Notes: generated by a model from the sequence alone, not told the origin. DNA of 64,000 nt from Cetobacterium sp. 8H (GCF_014250675.1 NZ_JACHTG010000005.1:84174-148173); one strand, 5' to 3'. Numbered from the stretch's first letter, positions 35,587 through 43,746 are shown. Numbers and translations are program-made.

Positions 35587-36255
35587 ATGAACGCAATAAA
35601 AAATATAGAATTTAATAAAGTTATAAGTTTAAACGAATTGGTACCTTATGGTGAAAAAACAATAAACAGTATGATGATTGCTTTAAAAAACTCTTTGAAC
35701 TCAGCTATTTTTGCCTTCGATAAAGGTGAACTACTAAGTGAACACAGTGCTCCAGCAGATGCACTAGTTTATATTTTAGATGGAGAGTTAGAAATATCTA
35801 TAAACAAAGTTATTCATAAGGTAAAAAAAGGCGAGATGATATTAATGCCTGCAAATATTCCACATGCTTTGAAAGCTATCGAAAAAGCTAAAATGCTTTT
35901 GATTATAGTAAAAAAACATGAAGATATTGGTGGTTTTATAAACTTAGAGTATTCAAAAAACCTTTTAATGAAAGATCTACTAATTGGATTTAAGGGTGGA
36001 GTTGTCAGTAAAAGAATTTTGAATCTAGAAAACTTAACATCTTTGATGTTTGCTATATCAGAAAACGAAGAAATTGAACATAATCAAACCGAAGGCGAAT
36101 TATTTATTTTAAATTTAGATGGAGAATTAAATGTTACAGTTAACAAGCATAAAGAAACTTTAAAGGAAGACCAAGTTTTAGTAATTCCTCCAAATACTTT
36201 ATATGAAATAAAGGCTAAAACAGATAATAAATTCATACTAATAGAAATTAATTAA
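35587..36255 (+). CDS. Two-domain cupin protein
   Basis: The 222-residue protein has two tandem cupin barrels, about residues 30-110 (SEHSAPADALVYILDGE, MPANIPHAL) and 130-222 (EIEHNQTEGELFILNLDGE, LVIPPNTLYEI). His and Glu metal ligands are visible in both cupin motifs. It follows the activase gene by 18 bp with AAGGAGG and is probably cotranscribed. Single- and bicupins of this kind are often small-molecule sensors or hydrolases; function unknown. Confidence 0.8.
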   Translation: MNAIKNIEFNKVISLNELVPYGEKTINSMMIALKNSLNSAIFAFDKGELLSEHSAPADALVYILDGELEISINKVIHKVKKGEMILMPANIPHALKAIEKAKMLLIIVKKHEDIGGFINLEYSKNLLMKDLLIGFKGGVVSKRILNLENLTSLMFAISENEEIEHNQTEGELFILNLDGELNVTVNKHKETLKEDQVLVIPPNTLYEIKAKTDNKFILIEIN

Positions 36256-36256
36256 T

Positions 36257-36385
36257 TTAACTTCTTGTGATCCAATATTCTACAAAACATCTATTGGAAT
36301 TTCTAAAAAGCATATCCCATTTGAATATAGAGAACTATATTTTAATCCAAAAATATATGAATTTACTTTTACTTCAAAAAGATAG
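36257..36385 (+). other. Possible remnant reading frame without a start codon
   Basis: An open frame of about 43 codons (SCDPIFYKTSIGISKKHIP... ending FTFTSKR) follows the cupin with no ribosome site or start codon. Its composition is protein-like, so it may be the tail of a lost gene, but no homology is recognised. Confidence 0.3.
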
Positions 36386-36392
36386 ATAAATG

Positions 36393-36417
36393 AAAAAGAG
36401 GCTGTCGGCCTCTTTTT
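36393..36417. terminator. Bidirectional intrinsic terminator
   Basis: AAAAAGAGGC (36393-36402) and GCCTCTTTTT (36408-36417) with a TGTCG loop lie between convergent genes. Confidence 0.9.
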
Positions 36418-36421
36418 CGTT

Positions 36422-36742
36422 TTAGTTTTTACTCCCCCATTCGTGCATAAGTTCTAATATTTTAATAAACTCCATGCCTTTTTCAGTCATTGAATACTCA
36501 ACCTTAGGTGGTATTTGAGGATATTCAACTCTATTTACCAATCCATCTTCTACAAGTTCTTTTAATTGCTGAGTTAGCATTTTATGATTTATTCCATTTA
36601 GTTTTTTCTTTAACTCCCCATATCTGTGAGTACCTTCAACTCCTAAATGCCACAATATAATTGGCTTCCATTTTCCTCCAATAAAAGATAATGTATATTC
36701 AACAGAACATTTATATTTTTCTTTTCTTTCTTTAATTGACAT
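36422..36742 (-). CDS. HxlR-family winged-helix regulator
   Basis: The 106-residue protein has the HxlR/DUF24 core: CSVEYTLSFIGGKWKPIILWHL (conserved Cys at residue 12) and the recognition segment YGELKKKLNGINHKMLTQQLKELVEDGLVNR. The N-terminal Cys commonly senses quinones or electrophiles. It is divergent from the VOC gene at 36876, with an inverted repeat between, so it probably represses that gene and itself. Confidence 0.88.
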   Translation of the reverse strand: MSIKERKEKYKCSVEYTLSFIGGKWKPIILWHLGVEGTHRYGELKKKLNGINHKMLTQQLKELVEDGLVNRVEYPQIPPKVEYSMTEKGMEFIKILELMHEWGSKN

Positions 36743-36758
36743 TTTTCCTCCTTTACTT

Positions 36759-36787
36759 ACTTTTTAGGTAGTATATTACTAAAAAGT
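36759..36787. promoter_or_regulatory. HxlR-type operator
   Basis: The inverted repeat ACTTTTTAG (36759-36767) and CTAAAAAGT (36779-36787) lies between the divergent HxlR and VOC genes. The TACTTTTTAG half-site resembles YodB/HxlR operators. Confidence 0.6.
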
Positions 36788-36875
36788 ACATACTTTACAT
36801 ATAGACTACATTAATATATACTAAACGAGTAAATAACGCAAGTTAAAATTTTAAATAATCAGGAGGAAAAAATAT

Positions 36876-37385
36876 ATGTATCCAAGAAATTTTTCACACG
36901 TAGGAATATCAGTACCAAATTTAGAAGAGGCAGTTAAATTTTATAGTGAGGTTATGAATTGGTATGTTATTATGAGCCCAACTTTAGTAAAAGAGGAGAA
37001 GGAAACAGCAATAGGAATTATGTGTATTGATGTTTTTGGAGAAAATTGGGGTGAGTTTAAAATAGCTCATCTTTCAACAGGAGATGGAATAGGAATAGAG
37101 TTATTTGAATTTCCACAAAACGATAAACCAAGAAATGAGTTTAATCCATATCCAACAGGAGTATTCCATTTCTCAGTAAAGGATCCTAATATTGAGGAGT
37201 TAACAGCTAAAATTGTAGCTGCTGGTGGAAAGCAAAGAATGCCAATTAGAGAATATTATCCAGGAGAAAAACCATATAGAATGGTTTACTGTGAAGATCC
37301 ATTTGGAAATATTATAGAGATTTATACTCACTCATATGAATTACATTACGGTGCTGGAGCATACCAACACGATTTAAAAGATTAA
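36876..37385 (+). CDS. VOC-family protein (glyoxalase/dioxygenase-like)
   Basis: The 169-residue protein has the VOC fold in two modules: SHVGISVPNLEEAVKFYSEVM (first metal His at about residue 6), GIGIELFEFP, GVFHFSVKDPNIEELTAKIVAAGGK and YCEDPFGNIIEIYTHS. The metal-ligand set H, E, H, E is readable. It may isomerise or degrade an aldehyde, quinone or aromatic electrophile. ATG 36876 has AGGAGG. It is likely controlled by the adjacent HxlR regulator. Confidence 0.82.
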   Translation: MYPRNFSHVGISVPNLEEAVKFYSEVMNWYVIMSPTLVKEEKETAIGIMCIDVFGENWGEFKIAHLSTGDGIGIELFEFPQNDKPRNEFNPYPTGVFHFSVKDPNIEELTAKIVAAGGKQRMPIREYYPGEKPYRMVYCEDPFGNIIEIYTHSYELHYGAGAYQHDLKD

Positions 37386-37395
37386 TTTTATAGAA

Positions 37396-37427
37396 AAAAA
37401 TCAGCCTAAAAAATAGGCTGATTTTTT
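37396..37427. terminator. Intrinsic terminator
   Basis: AAAAATCAGCCTA (37396-37408) and TAGGCTGATTTTT pair around an A5 loop and are followed by more T. Confidence 0.88.
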
Positions 37428-37716
37428 ATTTTTTGAAATTCCTCAAGAATATATTGATCAATTTCAACTCCAGATTTTTGTAGATAGTCAATAGACCATT
37501 CTTGCATACAAATAAGTATAGGAAGTAGTATTTTCCCAAGTTTTTCTCATCGTATGATTTCCTACATGAATATTTAAATTTTCATCAAATACTCCAATTT
37601 TAAAGTATTTATCAACTGCTTGTCTAGTTATATGTTTTTTACTTTTACTGATCCTATTCCCTTCGCCAACAAATAGAAATGGATTTTTTTTATTTCCTCT
37701 AAAGTTCTTAAAGAAA
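37406..37716 (-). pseudogene. Degenerate phage-type integrase fragment
   Basis: On the minus strand an open frame without a start reads RTLEEIKKNPFLFVGEG, KHITRQAVDKYFK and NIHVGNHTMRKTWE, matching the catalytic domain of a tyrosine recombinase (the HxxR motif is HTMR). A frameshift follows: the next residues are found in another frame ending QKSGVEIDQYILEEFQK. The N-terminal part is missing. It overlaps the terminator at one end and the lrgB stop at the other. Confidence 0.5.
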
Positions 37717-38403
37717 AATAATAAAATTTTTAATAAAAATTGTTAGAATAAGAGTTAATACTCCTGCAATAACAATAGAAAGAGCACTTATAGCACCTTC
37801 AACTTCTCCCATTTCCATGGCTTTGGTAGTCCCACCAACATGACTAGATATTCCAATAGCTACTCCTTTAGCAACAGGATGATTTATTTTAAATAACTTA
37901 CAAATACTTACTGCAAATATATTTCCACAAATTCCTGTTAAAACTATAGAAAAAATAGTAATTGCAGGAATTCCACCAAGATTTTTGCTCACCTCCACCC
38001 CTATTGGAGTAGTTATAGATTTAGGAATAAAAGATATTAAAAGTAATCGATCAATTCCCAATATTTTAGCCAATACAATAGTTGATGTTATAGTTGTCAC
38101 TGCTCCAACCAATCCACCAATAAGTATGGGAATATAATATTTTTTTAAAAGGTTTAACTGTTTATATAAAGGTACTGCTAAAAGTACAGTTCCAGGAATT
38201 AAGAAAAACTCAATCATATCTCCACCTTTTAAATAATAATCTAAAGGTATTGAAAAGTAATAAAGAAATCCGATAACCAAAGTAGCTCCTACTAATAGTG
38301 GATTAAATAGTGGAAATTTAGTTTTTTCAAAAATATATTTTCCTATTTCAAAAGCTAAAAAGCTAATCGTTAATCCAAATAGTGGATTATTTAGTTGTTC
38401 CAT
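37708..38403 (-). CDS. lrgB: LrgB-family membrane protein
   Basis: The 231-residue protein has eight predicted helices and the LrgB/CidB signatures FIPKSITTPIGVEVSKNLGGIPA and AKGVAIGISSHVGGTTKAMEMGEVEGAISALS. It works with LrgA; the pair is a murein-hydrolase regulator or a pyruvate/lactate-type transporter (PftAB relatives). ATG 38403 has AGAGAGGTG 11 nt upstream; the longer frame from 38424 is less likely. It overlaps lrgA by 17 nt. A paralogous pair occurs at 53871-54897. Confidence 0.88.
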   Translation of the reverse strand: MEQLNNPLFGLTISFLAFEIGKYIFEKTKFPLFNPLLVGATLVIGFLYYFSIPLDYYLKGGDMIEFFLIPGTVLLAVPLYKQLNLLKKYYIPILIGGLVGAVTTITSTIVLAKILGIDRLLLISFIPKSITTPIGVEVSKNLGGIPAITIFSIVLTGICGNIFAVSICKLFKINHPVAKGVAIGISSHVGGTTKAMEMGEVEGAISALSIVIAGVLTLILTIFIKNFIIFL

Positions 38404-38749
38404 TTTTTTTTTCACCTCTCTCAATAAGAAAATTAACAGTTACTCCAGTAATTGCCATTGTAATAATTGTTGTTAAAACTATCAAAAGAACAACTCTAAA
38501 AAAACTACTTTTAAGAACTTCCATGTAATTTAATAACTTTACAGCAGGAGGTAAAAATAAAAATAGCATACTTCCTAGGATAAAATTTGTAGTCTTTTCA
38601 ATATTCTTAACTTTTAAAAATTTTGTTATTAATAAAACTAAAAGTATAAACATTCCAACTATAGTACCTGGAATAGGCAATGCCAAAAACTGTGATAAAA
38701 GTATCCCTGAAAAAGTAATTGCAAAAATTATTAAGATTTCTAAAAACAT
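38387..38749 (-). CDS. lrgA: LrgA/CidA-family holin-like protein
   Basis: The 120-residue protein has four helices and the LrgA/CidA consensus (ALPIPGTIVGMFILLVLLITK and LFLPPAVKLLNYM). It is the partner of LrgB encoded immediately downstream. The ATG is preceded not by an adjacent Shine-Dalgarno but by a hairpin; GGAGGTGA lies beyond the hairpin at 38793-38800 (see separate feature). Confidence 0.87.
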   Translation of the reverse strand: MFLEILIIFAITFSGILLSQFLALPIPGTIVGMFILLVLLITKFLKVKNIEKTTNFILGSMLFLFLPPAVKLLNYMEVLKSSFFRVVLLIVLTTIITMAITGVTVNFLIERGEKKNGTTK

Positions 38750-38800
38750 ATTTTTTATTATCGAAAATTAAACTTTAGTTTACGATAATAAGTCACCTCC
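38750..38800 (-). promoter_or_regulatory. Hairpin between the Shine-Dalgarno and start codon of lrgA
   Basis: Reading the minus strand: GGAGGTGA (38800-38793), two bases, then TTATTATCG/CGATAATAA-type arms (38755-38763 and 38783-38791) with a nested TAAAC...GTTTA pair, then five bases and ATG (38749). Linear spacing is about 43 nt, too far for initiation; folded, it is about 7 nt. No nearer Shine-Dalgarno is visible. Confidence 0.6.
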
Positions 38801-38952
38801 AAAAAATTTTCATTCTACAGTTCTATATTCTATCACTGATGATATTTTTTTTCAACAAAACTTTATTTCTTGTAAAAGTTAAAAAGAAGTAAAGTCAATT
38901 TAAAACTTTACCTCTTTGCTTTTCATAATTTTTATAATTGGATTATAATTTA

Positions 38953-39315
38953 TTATTTAAATAATTCAGACCAATCTATATAAATGTAATATTCCACTAT
39001 TTTTGAGTCCTTTATTTTAAAAATATCACAAACAGAAACAGTTAAATTTGTATTATCTATTCTTGTATAAGTTACAGTTCCTCTTTGAACCAAATTATCA
39101 TCAGATTCAAAAATATCTTTAATATCATGCTTAACTGATTTTACTAATGGATAAAAAGTTTCAAATGTTTTCTTTATTTCTTTTTTTCCTTTAATTATTG
39201 GATTATTTCCAGCTTGAAATAAACAATCTTCTGATAGTAATTCAAGTAATGAATCTATATTTTTAGAATCTAATATATTTGAAAAATTATCTAAATATTC
39301 AAATTTTCTTTTCAT
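38953..39315 (-). CDS. SnoaL/NTF2-like protein
   Basis: The 120-residue protein has the cone-shaped NTF2-like fold common to SnoaL/limonene-epoxide hydrolase-like enzymes, with SLLELLSEDCLFQAGNNPIIKGKKEIKKTF and a beta-rich second half ending KIVEYYIYIDWSELF. Members are enzymes or small-ligand binders. AGGAGG lies upstream of ATG 39315. It is the last gene of a minus-strand set with nitroreductases and a quinone reductase. Confidence 0.75.
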   Translation of the reverse strand: MKRKFEYLDNFSNILDSKNIDSLLELLSEDCLFQAGNNPIIKGKKEIKKTFETFYPLVKSVKHDIKDIFESDDNLVQRGTVTYTRIDNTNLTVSVCDIFKIKDSKIVEYYIYIDWSELFK

Positions 39316-39349
39316 TGTTACCTCCTAAAAAAATTTTGATTTATTTAAA

Positions 39350-39916
39350 TTAATCTATAAAGTTAACAATGTTTTCTTTATGCTTTGGTGTTGGAATATT
39401 ACCTAATTTGCTATATCCTAAAGCTATTGCATGAATAGTTTGATATCCTTTAGGAATACCTAATTCTTGCATATACTTCTTTGAAACTTCAGTTTCTTTT
39501 TCAAAAAGATAACTTATAAATTCAACCCAACAACTTCCTATACCTAAAGATGTTGCAGCTAAAAGCATATTTTCTGTTGCTGCAGCACAATCCACTTTAG
39601 GCTCATAAGCATCAGCTTTATGAGATATTAATATTATACTTGGAGCATTATAAAAAATATGAAATTTTTCATTATTAGCATATCCTCTTATATATTCTAA
39701 AGAATTATTTTTAGCAACTTCTTTAGCATCAAGACTAATTTGATCCAATAAATTTTTATTTGAAATGACTGTAAAATGCCAAGGTTGTTGATTCATTGCG
39801 CTTGGAGCATATGTTCCAGCTTTAACAATATTTTCTAACAGAGATTTCTCTATTTTATCCTCTTTAAATATTCTACAACTTCTTCTTTTTAAAATAGTAT
39901 TTAAAGTTTCATTCAT
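39350..39916 (-). CDS. Nitroreductase-family FMN protein
   Basis: The 188-residue protein has the nitroreductase FMN-binding opening ILKRRSCRIFKEDKI, the APSAMNQQPWHFTVI motif (about residues 37-51), the ATENMLLAATSLGIGSCWVEF dimer/FMN segment and the closing HAIALGYSK motif. It would reduce quinones, nitro compounds or enones using NAD(P)H. AGGAGG precedes ATG 39916 and overlaps the stop of the broken upstream nitroreductase gene. It belongs to an operon read from 41001 toward 38953. Confidence 0.87.
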   Translation of the reverse strand: MNETLNTILKRRSCRIFKEDKIEKSLLENIVKAGTYAPSAMNQQPWHFTVISNKNLLDQISLDAKEVAKNNSLEYIRGYANNEKFHIFYNAPSIILISHKADAYEPKVDCAAATENMLLAATSLGIGSCWVEFISYLFEKETEVSKKYMQELGIPKGYQTIHAIALGYSKLGNIPTPKHKENIVNFID

Positions 39917-39927
39917 ATTTTTTCCTC

Positions 39928-40417
39928 CTAATTTATATATGTGATTTTCTTTTCATCAAAACGATTTACTTGAAGTATTTCTTTTTCTGGATATCCAACT
40001 GGAATTATACAAAATGGATATTCATTTTCTTGGAAATTTAATACTTCTGTAACATATTCAATTCTATCTTTTTCAGGTGAAATCGCTAACCAAACTCCAC
40101 CTAATCCTTGATTTGTAATTTCTAAAAGAATATTTTCTGCACAAGCACTTAAATCTTGTTCTAAATTTTGAGGAAATTTAACATTTTTATCTCCTAAAAT
40201 AAGTATCGCAATATTAGCTTTCTTTAAAGGAGTTGCGTATGGACTTAATTTAGAAAGACTATCTAATAGCGTTCTTTATTATAATAAATCTCCATCCTTG
40301 TTGATTTCCAGCTGAAGGAGCACACATTCCTGCAGTTATGATATCTTTTATTTGATTATCAGTAACTAATTTATTTGAAAAAGATCTAATACTTCTTCTT
40401 TGTAAGATAATACTCAT
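39928..40417 (-). pseudogene. Frameshifted nitroreductase
   Basis: ATG 40417 begins IILQRRSIRSFSNKL and continues through CAPSAGNQQGWRFIIIKN, then stops near 40265. The protein resumes in another frame with LDSLSKLSPYATPLKKANI and continues through QDLSACAENILLEI and FCIIPVGYPEKE to TAG 39928. The junction is around 40265-40280. Without the shift it would be a nitroreductase of about 163 residues. The start overlaps the preceding stop (TAATG). It is more similar to the gene at 46257 than to its neighbour at 39350. Confidence 0.85.
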
Positions 40418-41001
40418 TATAATCCTCCATTATTTTCTAATTCTTTTTTTATTCTTTCTAATGCTACTTCTGGATTTAGCTCTGGATTTAATATATATTT
40501 TGGATATTCTTTTGCCTTTATTTCTAACTGCTCTTCTGTTAAAACTACAGAAGAATGAATTTTAAAAGGAGCTAAAAATTTCATACCAGTTAAATTTGCC
40601 ATTTGTTGAATTGGCTTTAAAAGTTCACTGATAGAATAATTGTTGTATCCTCCACTTTGATAAGAATCTTCTGGTCCACCTATAGTGATTGTGCATAAAA
40701 ACTCTTTTCCTTTTAAGGCAGTTCCACCTGGTCCAAATGCCCATCCATATTCAAGAACAACATCTTGCCATTTTTTTAAAATATGGGGGGTGCTATACCA
40801 ATAAAATGGAAATTGAAATACGATTCTATCATATTCTAATAATAATTTCTGCTCTTTATCTTTATTTATGTTTTCATCAGGATATTCCTTATTTAAATTA
40901 TGTAAGGTAATCTGATTATATTCTCTTAGTTCTTCTGCTAATCGTTTATTGATTTTAGATTTTGAATAATCTAAGTGACCTAATATTACTAAAATCTTCA
41001 T
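40417..41001 (-). CDS. NAD(P)H quinone oxidoreductase, flavodoxin-like fold (KefF/MdaB type)
   Basis: The 194-residue protein has the flavodoxin-like start MKILVILGHLDYSKSKINKRLAEE, the FQFPFYWYSTPHILKKWQDVVL motif (about residues 62-83) and the GGPEDSYQSGGYNNYSI loop, all typical of KefF/NQO-like enzymes. It is the first gene of the minus-strand operon. GAAGGAG precedes ATG 41001. It would carry out two-electron reduction of quinones in the cytosol, probably under the divergent MarR regulator. Confidence 0.88.
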   Translation of the reverse strand: MKILVILGHLDYSKSKINKRLAEELREYNQITLHNLNKEYPDENINKDKEQKLLLEYDRIVFQFPFYWYSTPHILKKWQDVVLEYGWAFGPGGTALKGKEFLCTITIGGPEDSYQSGGYNNYSISELLKPIQQMANLTGMKFLAPFKIHSSVVLTEEQLEIKAKEYPKYILNPELNPEVALERIKKELENNGGL

Positions 41002-41021
41002 ATATTCTCCTTCTCACAAAT

Positions 41022-41047
41022 TATATTTGCATGTACAAACAAATATA
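41022..41047. promoter_or_regulatory. MarR-type operator
   Basis: Inverted repeat TATATTTG (41022-41029) and CAAATATA (41040-41047) with a 10-bp gap lies in the divergent gap between the quinone-reductase operon and the MarR gene. Confidence 0.6.
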
Positions 41048-41171
41048 TCATATAGTTATTTATATGTCAATTCTGAATATTTATTAGATTTATTTTTTTT
41101 ATTTCCTTTTCTTTACAGAACTATTTTTTTGTGATAGTATTTTAAATTATAAGTTAAGTGAGGAAAATAAA

Positions 41172-41597
41172 GTGAAAATAAAAGAATTAATGTGTTGTTG
41201 TCTTTTTTTTACGACTAATAGATTAAGTAGAATAATGACAAAAATAGCTGAAGATAAATTTTCTAGAATTGGATTAACTTCGACAGAAGCTTTGGCTTTA
41301 ATGATATTAAATGAATTAAAAAAATGCTCATCTTCTAATCTTGGAAACTTTTTACATTTAAAACCATCTACTGTTACAAGATTTATTGATAAACTTATTT
41401 TAAAAAAATATTGTGAAAGAGAACATGTGGGAAAAATGTCAATAATATCCTTAAGTCAGCAGGGAATTGATATTCAAAAAGATATTGAAAAGTGCTGGGA
41501 AAGTATATATCATGAATATTCTCAAAAAATTGGTTATGAAGAAGGAAAAGAATTATCTACTCTTCTTTATTCTATAGCTGATAAATTGGAAAATTAA
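41172..41597 (+). CDS. MarR-family regulator
   Basis: The 141-residue protein has the MarR winged helix: helix-turn-helix at LGNFLHLKPSTVTRFIDKLILKKYCERE (about residues 58-85), then the wing. The N-terminus holds three adjacent Cys (LMCCCLFF), a possible redox sensor. GTG start at 41172 with GAGGAAAAT upstream. It is divergent from the quinone reductase operon, with a dyad in the gap, so it likely represses that operon. Confidence 0.85.
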   Translation: MKIKELMCCCLFFTTNRLSRIMTKIAEDKFSRIGLTSTEALALMILNELKKCSSSNLGNFLHLKPSTVTRFIDKLILKKYCEREHVGKMSIISLSQQGIDIQKDIEKCWESIYHEYSQKIGYEEGKELSTLLYSIADKLEN

Positions 41598-41745
41598 AAA
41601 TATTTATTAATGAATTAAACAAAAAAAAGAATATAAATCTTGAAAAAAGCATAAAATCTAGAGATGGGTATTTATAATAAAATTTTTCTTTAAATAATTA
41701 TTAAAATATAGTAAACTAAGTTATTATATTTTAAAGAGGTTTATT

Positions 41746-42387
41746 ATGGAAAAGAAATTTATACAATCTTTAGGAAGAGCAATGGATATATTGGAATATT
41801 TAGCATTAAATCCTAAATCTAGATTACAAGATATCAGTAGTTATTTAAATTTAAATAAAAGTACACTACATTCATTAATATCTACCTTAGAACAATTAGG
41901 ATACGTTGAAAAAGGAGATAAAAGTCCTATCTACTCTTTAGGGGTTAAAGTTTTTCAACTTGGAAAAGTTTATGAAAGAGATTTTGAAATAAAAAAGTTA
42001 ATTAATCCAATTTTAAAAGAGTTAACTGAATTTTCTTCTGAAACAACATATTTAACACTTCAAATTGGTAGTTCATATATATACGTGGATAAATATGAAA
42101 GTAAAAATAATTTAAAATTAGATCCTGAACTTGGGGTAGAAGAGAGTATTGATTCTAAATCTGCAATTGGAAAAATATATAAAAGTTTTTCTAATAATGA
42201 ATTTTTAGAATTTGCTTTGGATTTAGAAGAAGTTGAAGTAGGAATGAATTGTATTGCCTTTCCTATATTAAAAAATAATAGATTACTAGGAGTAATTGGA
42301 ATTGGTGGTCCATCTTCTAGATTAAATTTAGAAAAAATGAACGAATGTAAAAAAAAATATTATGAAATTTTAAGTAGAGTTATTTAA
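41746..42387 (+). CDS. IclR-family regulator
   Basis: The 213-residue protein has an N-terminal winged helix (LGRAMDILEYLALNPKSRLQDISSYLNLNKSTLHSLISTLEQLGYVEK) and the C-terminal IclR effector domain (FSSETTYLTLQIGSSYIYVDKYE, CIAFPILKNNRLLGVIGIGGP). It is shorter than the usual 250 residues, but both domains are readable. It lies before a decayed SDR and an ABM gene. A hairpin overlaps its stop codon (42373-42403). Confidence 0.87.
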   Translation: MEKKFIQSLGRAMDILEYLALNPKSRLQDISSYLNLNKSTLHSLISTLEQLGYVEKGDKSPIYSLGVKVFQLGKVYERDFEIKKLINPILKELTEFSSETTYLTLQIGSSYIYVDKYESKNNLKLDPELGVEESIDSKSAIGKIYKSFSNNEFLEFALDLEEVEVGMNCIAFPILKNNRLLGVIGIGGPSSRLNLEKMNECKKKYYEILSRVI

Positions 42388-42403
42388 TAACTCTACTTTT
42401 TTA
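42373..42403 (+). terminator. Terminator overlapping the IclR stop codon
   Basis: AGTAGAGTTAT and its complement ending CTCTACT surround the TAA stop; T-run follows. Confidence 0.7.
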
Positions 42404-42475
42404 TTTGACAAAATAAAATTTTTTTGATATTATCCTTACTATATTTTATATTACAAAATAAATACGGACGAAAGT

Positions 42476-42818
42476 ATGAAAAATTTACTAATAGAAGAAA
42501 TAGAGTTTTTATAACAGGTGGAACTTCTGGAATGTTGCATGAAACAACAGATGAAGAGTGGGAAAGGTTATTTAATATTGATGTAAAATCAATATATTTA
42601 TCGACAAAGTACTTTGTACCTGATATGATAGAAAGAAAGTTTGGGAATATTATAAATACTGCTTCTGTTTCGAGTCTTTCAGGTGATTATAATATGACTG
42701 CTTACAATGCTGCAAAAGGAGCTCTTACAAATCTAGTTTTATTACAGGAATCAATCTACCAGTTTCAGGTGGGATGGATATTCATACAGGGCAACCAGTA
42801 CAAGATAATAATAGATAA
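42476..42818 (+). pseudogene. Degenerate short-chain dehydrogenase
   Basis: ATG 42476 begins a short frame that shifts into RVFITGGTSG, the SDR nucleotide loop. This is joined directly to DEEWERLFNIDVKSIYLSTKYFVPDMIERKFGNIINTASVSSLSGDYNMTAYNAAKGALTNL, so about 60 residues of the Rossmann fold are deleted. The catalytic YNAAK is intact. A further deletion and frameshift separates it from the proper tail LPVSGGMDIHTGQPVQDNNR, ending at TAA 42816-42818. The gene is therefore dead by at least three lesions. Confidence 0.8.
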
Positions 42819-42832
42819 GGAGAAGATATACT

Positions 42833-43111
42833 ATGATTAGATTAATTGTTTCAATTAAAGTCAACAATGAAAAAAGAGAAGAATTTTTAAAAGTTTCAAA
42901 AGCTTTAGTTAGTGAAAGTAGAAAAGAAGCAGGATGCTTAGAATACTTTTGTATTGAAAGTGATTTAAGAAATTTTTTCTATATAATTGAGTTATGGAAA
43001 GATGAAGAAAGCTTAGCTAAACACAATGAAACAGAACATTTTAAAAAATATGTTCCTATGTTAGACTCTTTAAAAGAGAGTGAAATTATTATTGAGAAAT
43101 ATTTAAAATAA
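42833..43111 (+). CDS. Antibiotic-biosynthesis monooxygenase (ABM) domain protein
   Basis: The 92-residue ferredoxin-like ABM protein reads IRLIVSIKVNNEKREEFLKVSKALVSESRKEAGCLEYFCIES and ends HFKKYVPMLDSL. Such proteins (YgiN/Pqr-like) are dimeric and act on quinols or similar. GGAGAAG lies 10 nt upstream. It probably was cotranscribed with the now broken SDR. Confidence 0.85.
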   Translation: MIRLIVSIKVNNEKREEFLKVSKALVSESRKEAGCLEYFCIESDLRNFFYIIELWKDEESLAKHNETEHFKKYVPMLDSLKESEIIIEKYLK

Positions 43112-43120
43112 AATTTATAG

Positions 43121-43147
43121 ATAGGCTGGCCTTATAGGGCAGCCTAT
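43121..43147. terminator. Hairpin between convergent ABM and HxlR genes
   Basis: ATAGGCT (43121-43127) and AGCCTAT (43141-43147) with additional GGCC/GGGC pairing; the following T-run is weak. Confidence 0.6.
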
Positions 43148-43495
43148 TTACTTTCTATCTTGTTCAATAGAACATGAATCTAAATATTTTTCAGCCCACT
43201 TTTCAATTAACTCTAGAGCTGGTAGCAGAGCTAATCCTTTTTCTGTAAGCTTATATTCTACTCTTGGAGGAACCTCTGGATAAACAATTCTTTCTACAAT
43301 TCTTTCTTCTTCTAAAGCTTTTAATTGTTCATTTAATATCTTTTGAGTAATACCATTAATTCTTCTTTGAAGCTCTAAAAATCTAACAGGCTCGTCTTTT
43401 AAATGGCATATAATTAAACCTTTCCATTTCCCACGAATAAACTCTAATCCTAAGTCAAGTTGGCAAAAATAGTTTTTATCCTTATAATTTAGCAT
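43148..43495 (-). CDS. HxlR-family regulator
   Basis: The 115-residue protein has the HxlR core: NYFCQLDLGLEFIRGKWKGLIICHL (Cys near residue 11) and LQRRINGITQKILNEQLKALEEERIVERIVYPEVPPRVEYKLT. ATG 43495 (five codons into the longer frame) has AAGGGTGAT upstream. It is divergent from the MFS gene at 43747; direct repeats TCTTACAAAAAAGT lie in between and again before the ene-reductase gene, so it probably controls both. Confidence 0.87.
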   Translation of the reverse strand: MLNYKDKNYFCQLDLGLEFIRGKWKGLIICHLKDEPVRFLELQRRINGITQKILNEQLKALEEERIVERIVYPEVPPRVEYKLTEKGLALLPALELIEKWAEKYLDSCSIEQDRK

Positions 43496-43636
43496 TTTAT
43501 CACCCTTCATTTATTAAAAATTTTACATATCTATTTTAACATTTTACCCAATAATGTCAAACAATAAAATTAAAATTAAAATATTTTTGATATTATAAAA
43601 TATTTTTTTATATTGAAAAACTTGATTTTATTAAAT

Positions 43637-43670
43637 TCTTACAAAAAAGTAACTAATCTTACAAAAAAGT
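43637..43670 (+). promoter_or_regulatory. Tandem HxlR operator repeats
   Basis: TCTTACAAAAAAGT occurs at 43637-43650 and 43657-43670, spaced 20 bp (two helical turns), upstream of the MFS gene. The same word recurs at 45024-45037. Confidence 0.65.
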
Positions 43671-43746
43671 GCCTAATTTTCAAATCTTTAAATTTATTGT
43701 ACACTAACTTTGTTAAGAAAATTAGAAAACTTTAGGAGGATTTTAT

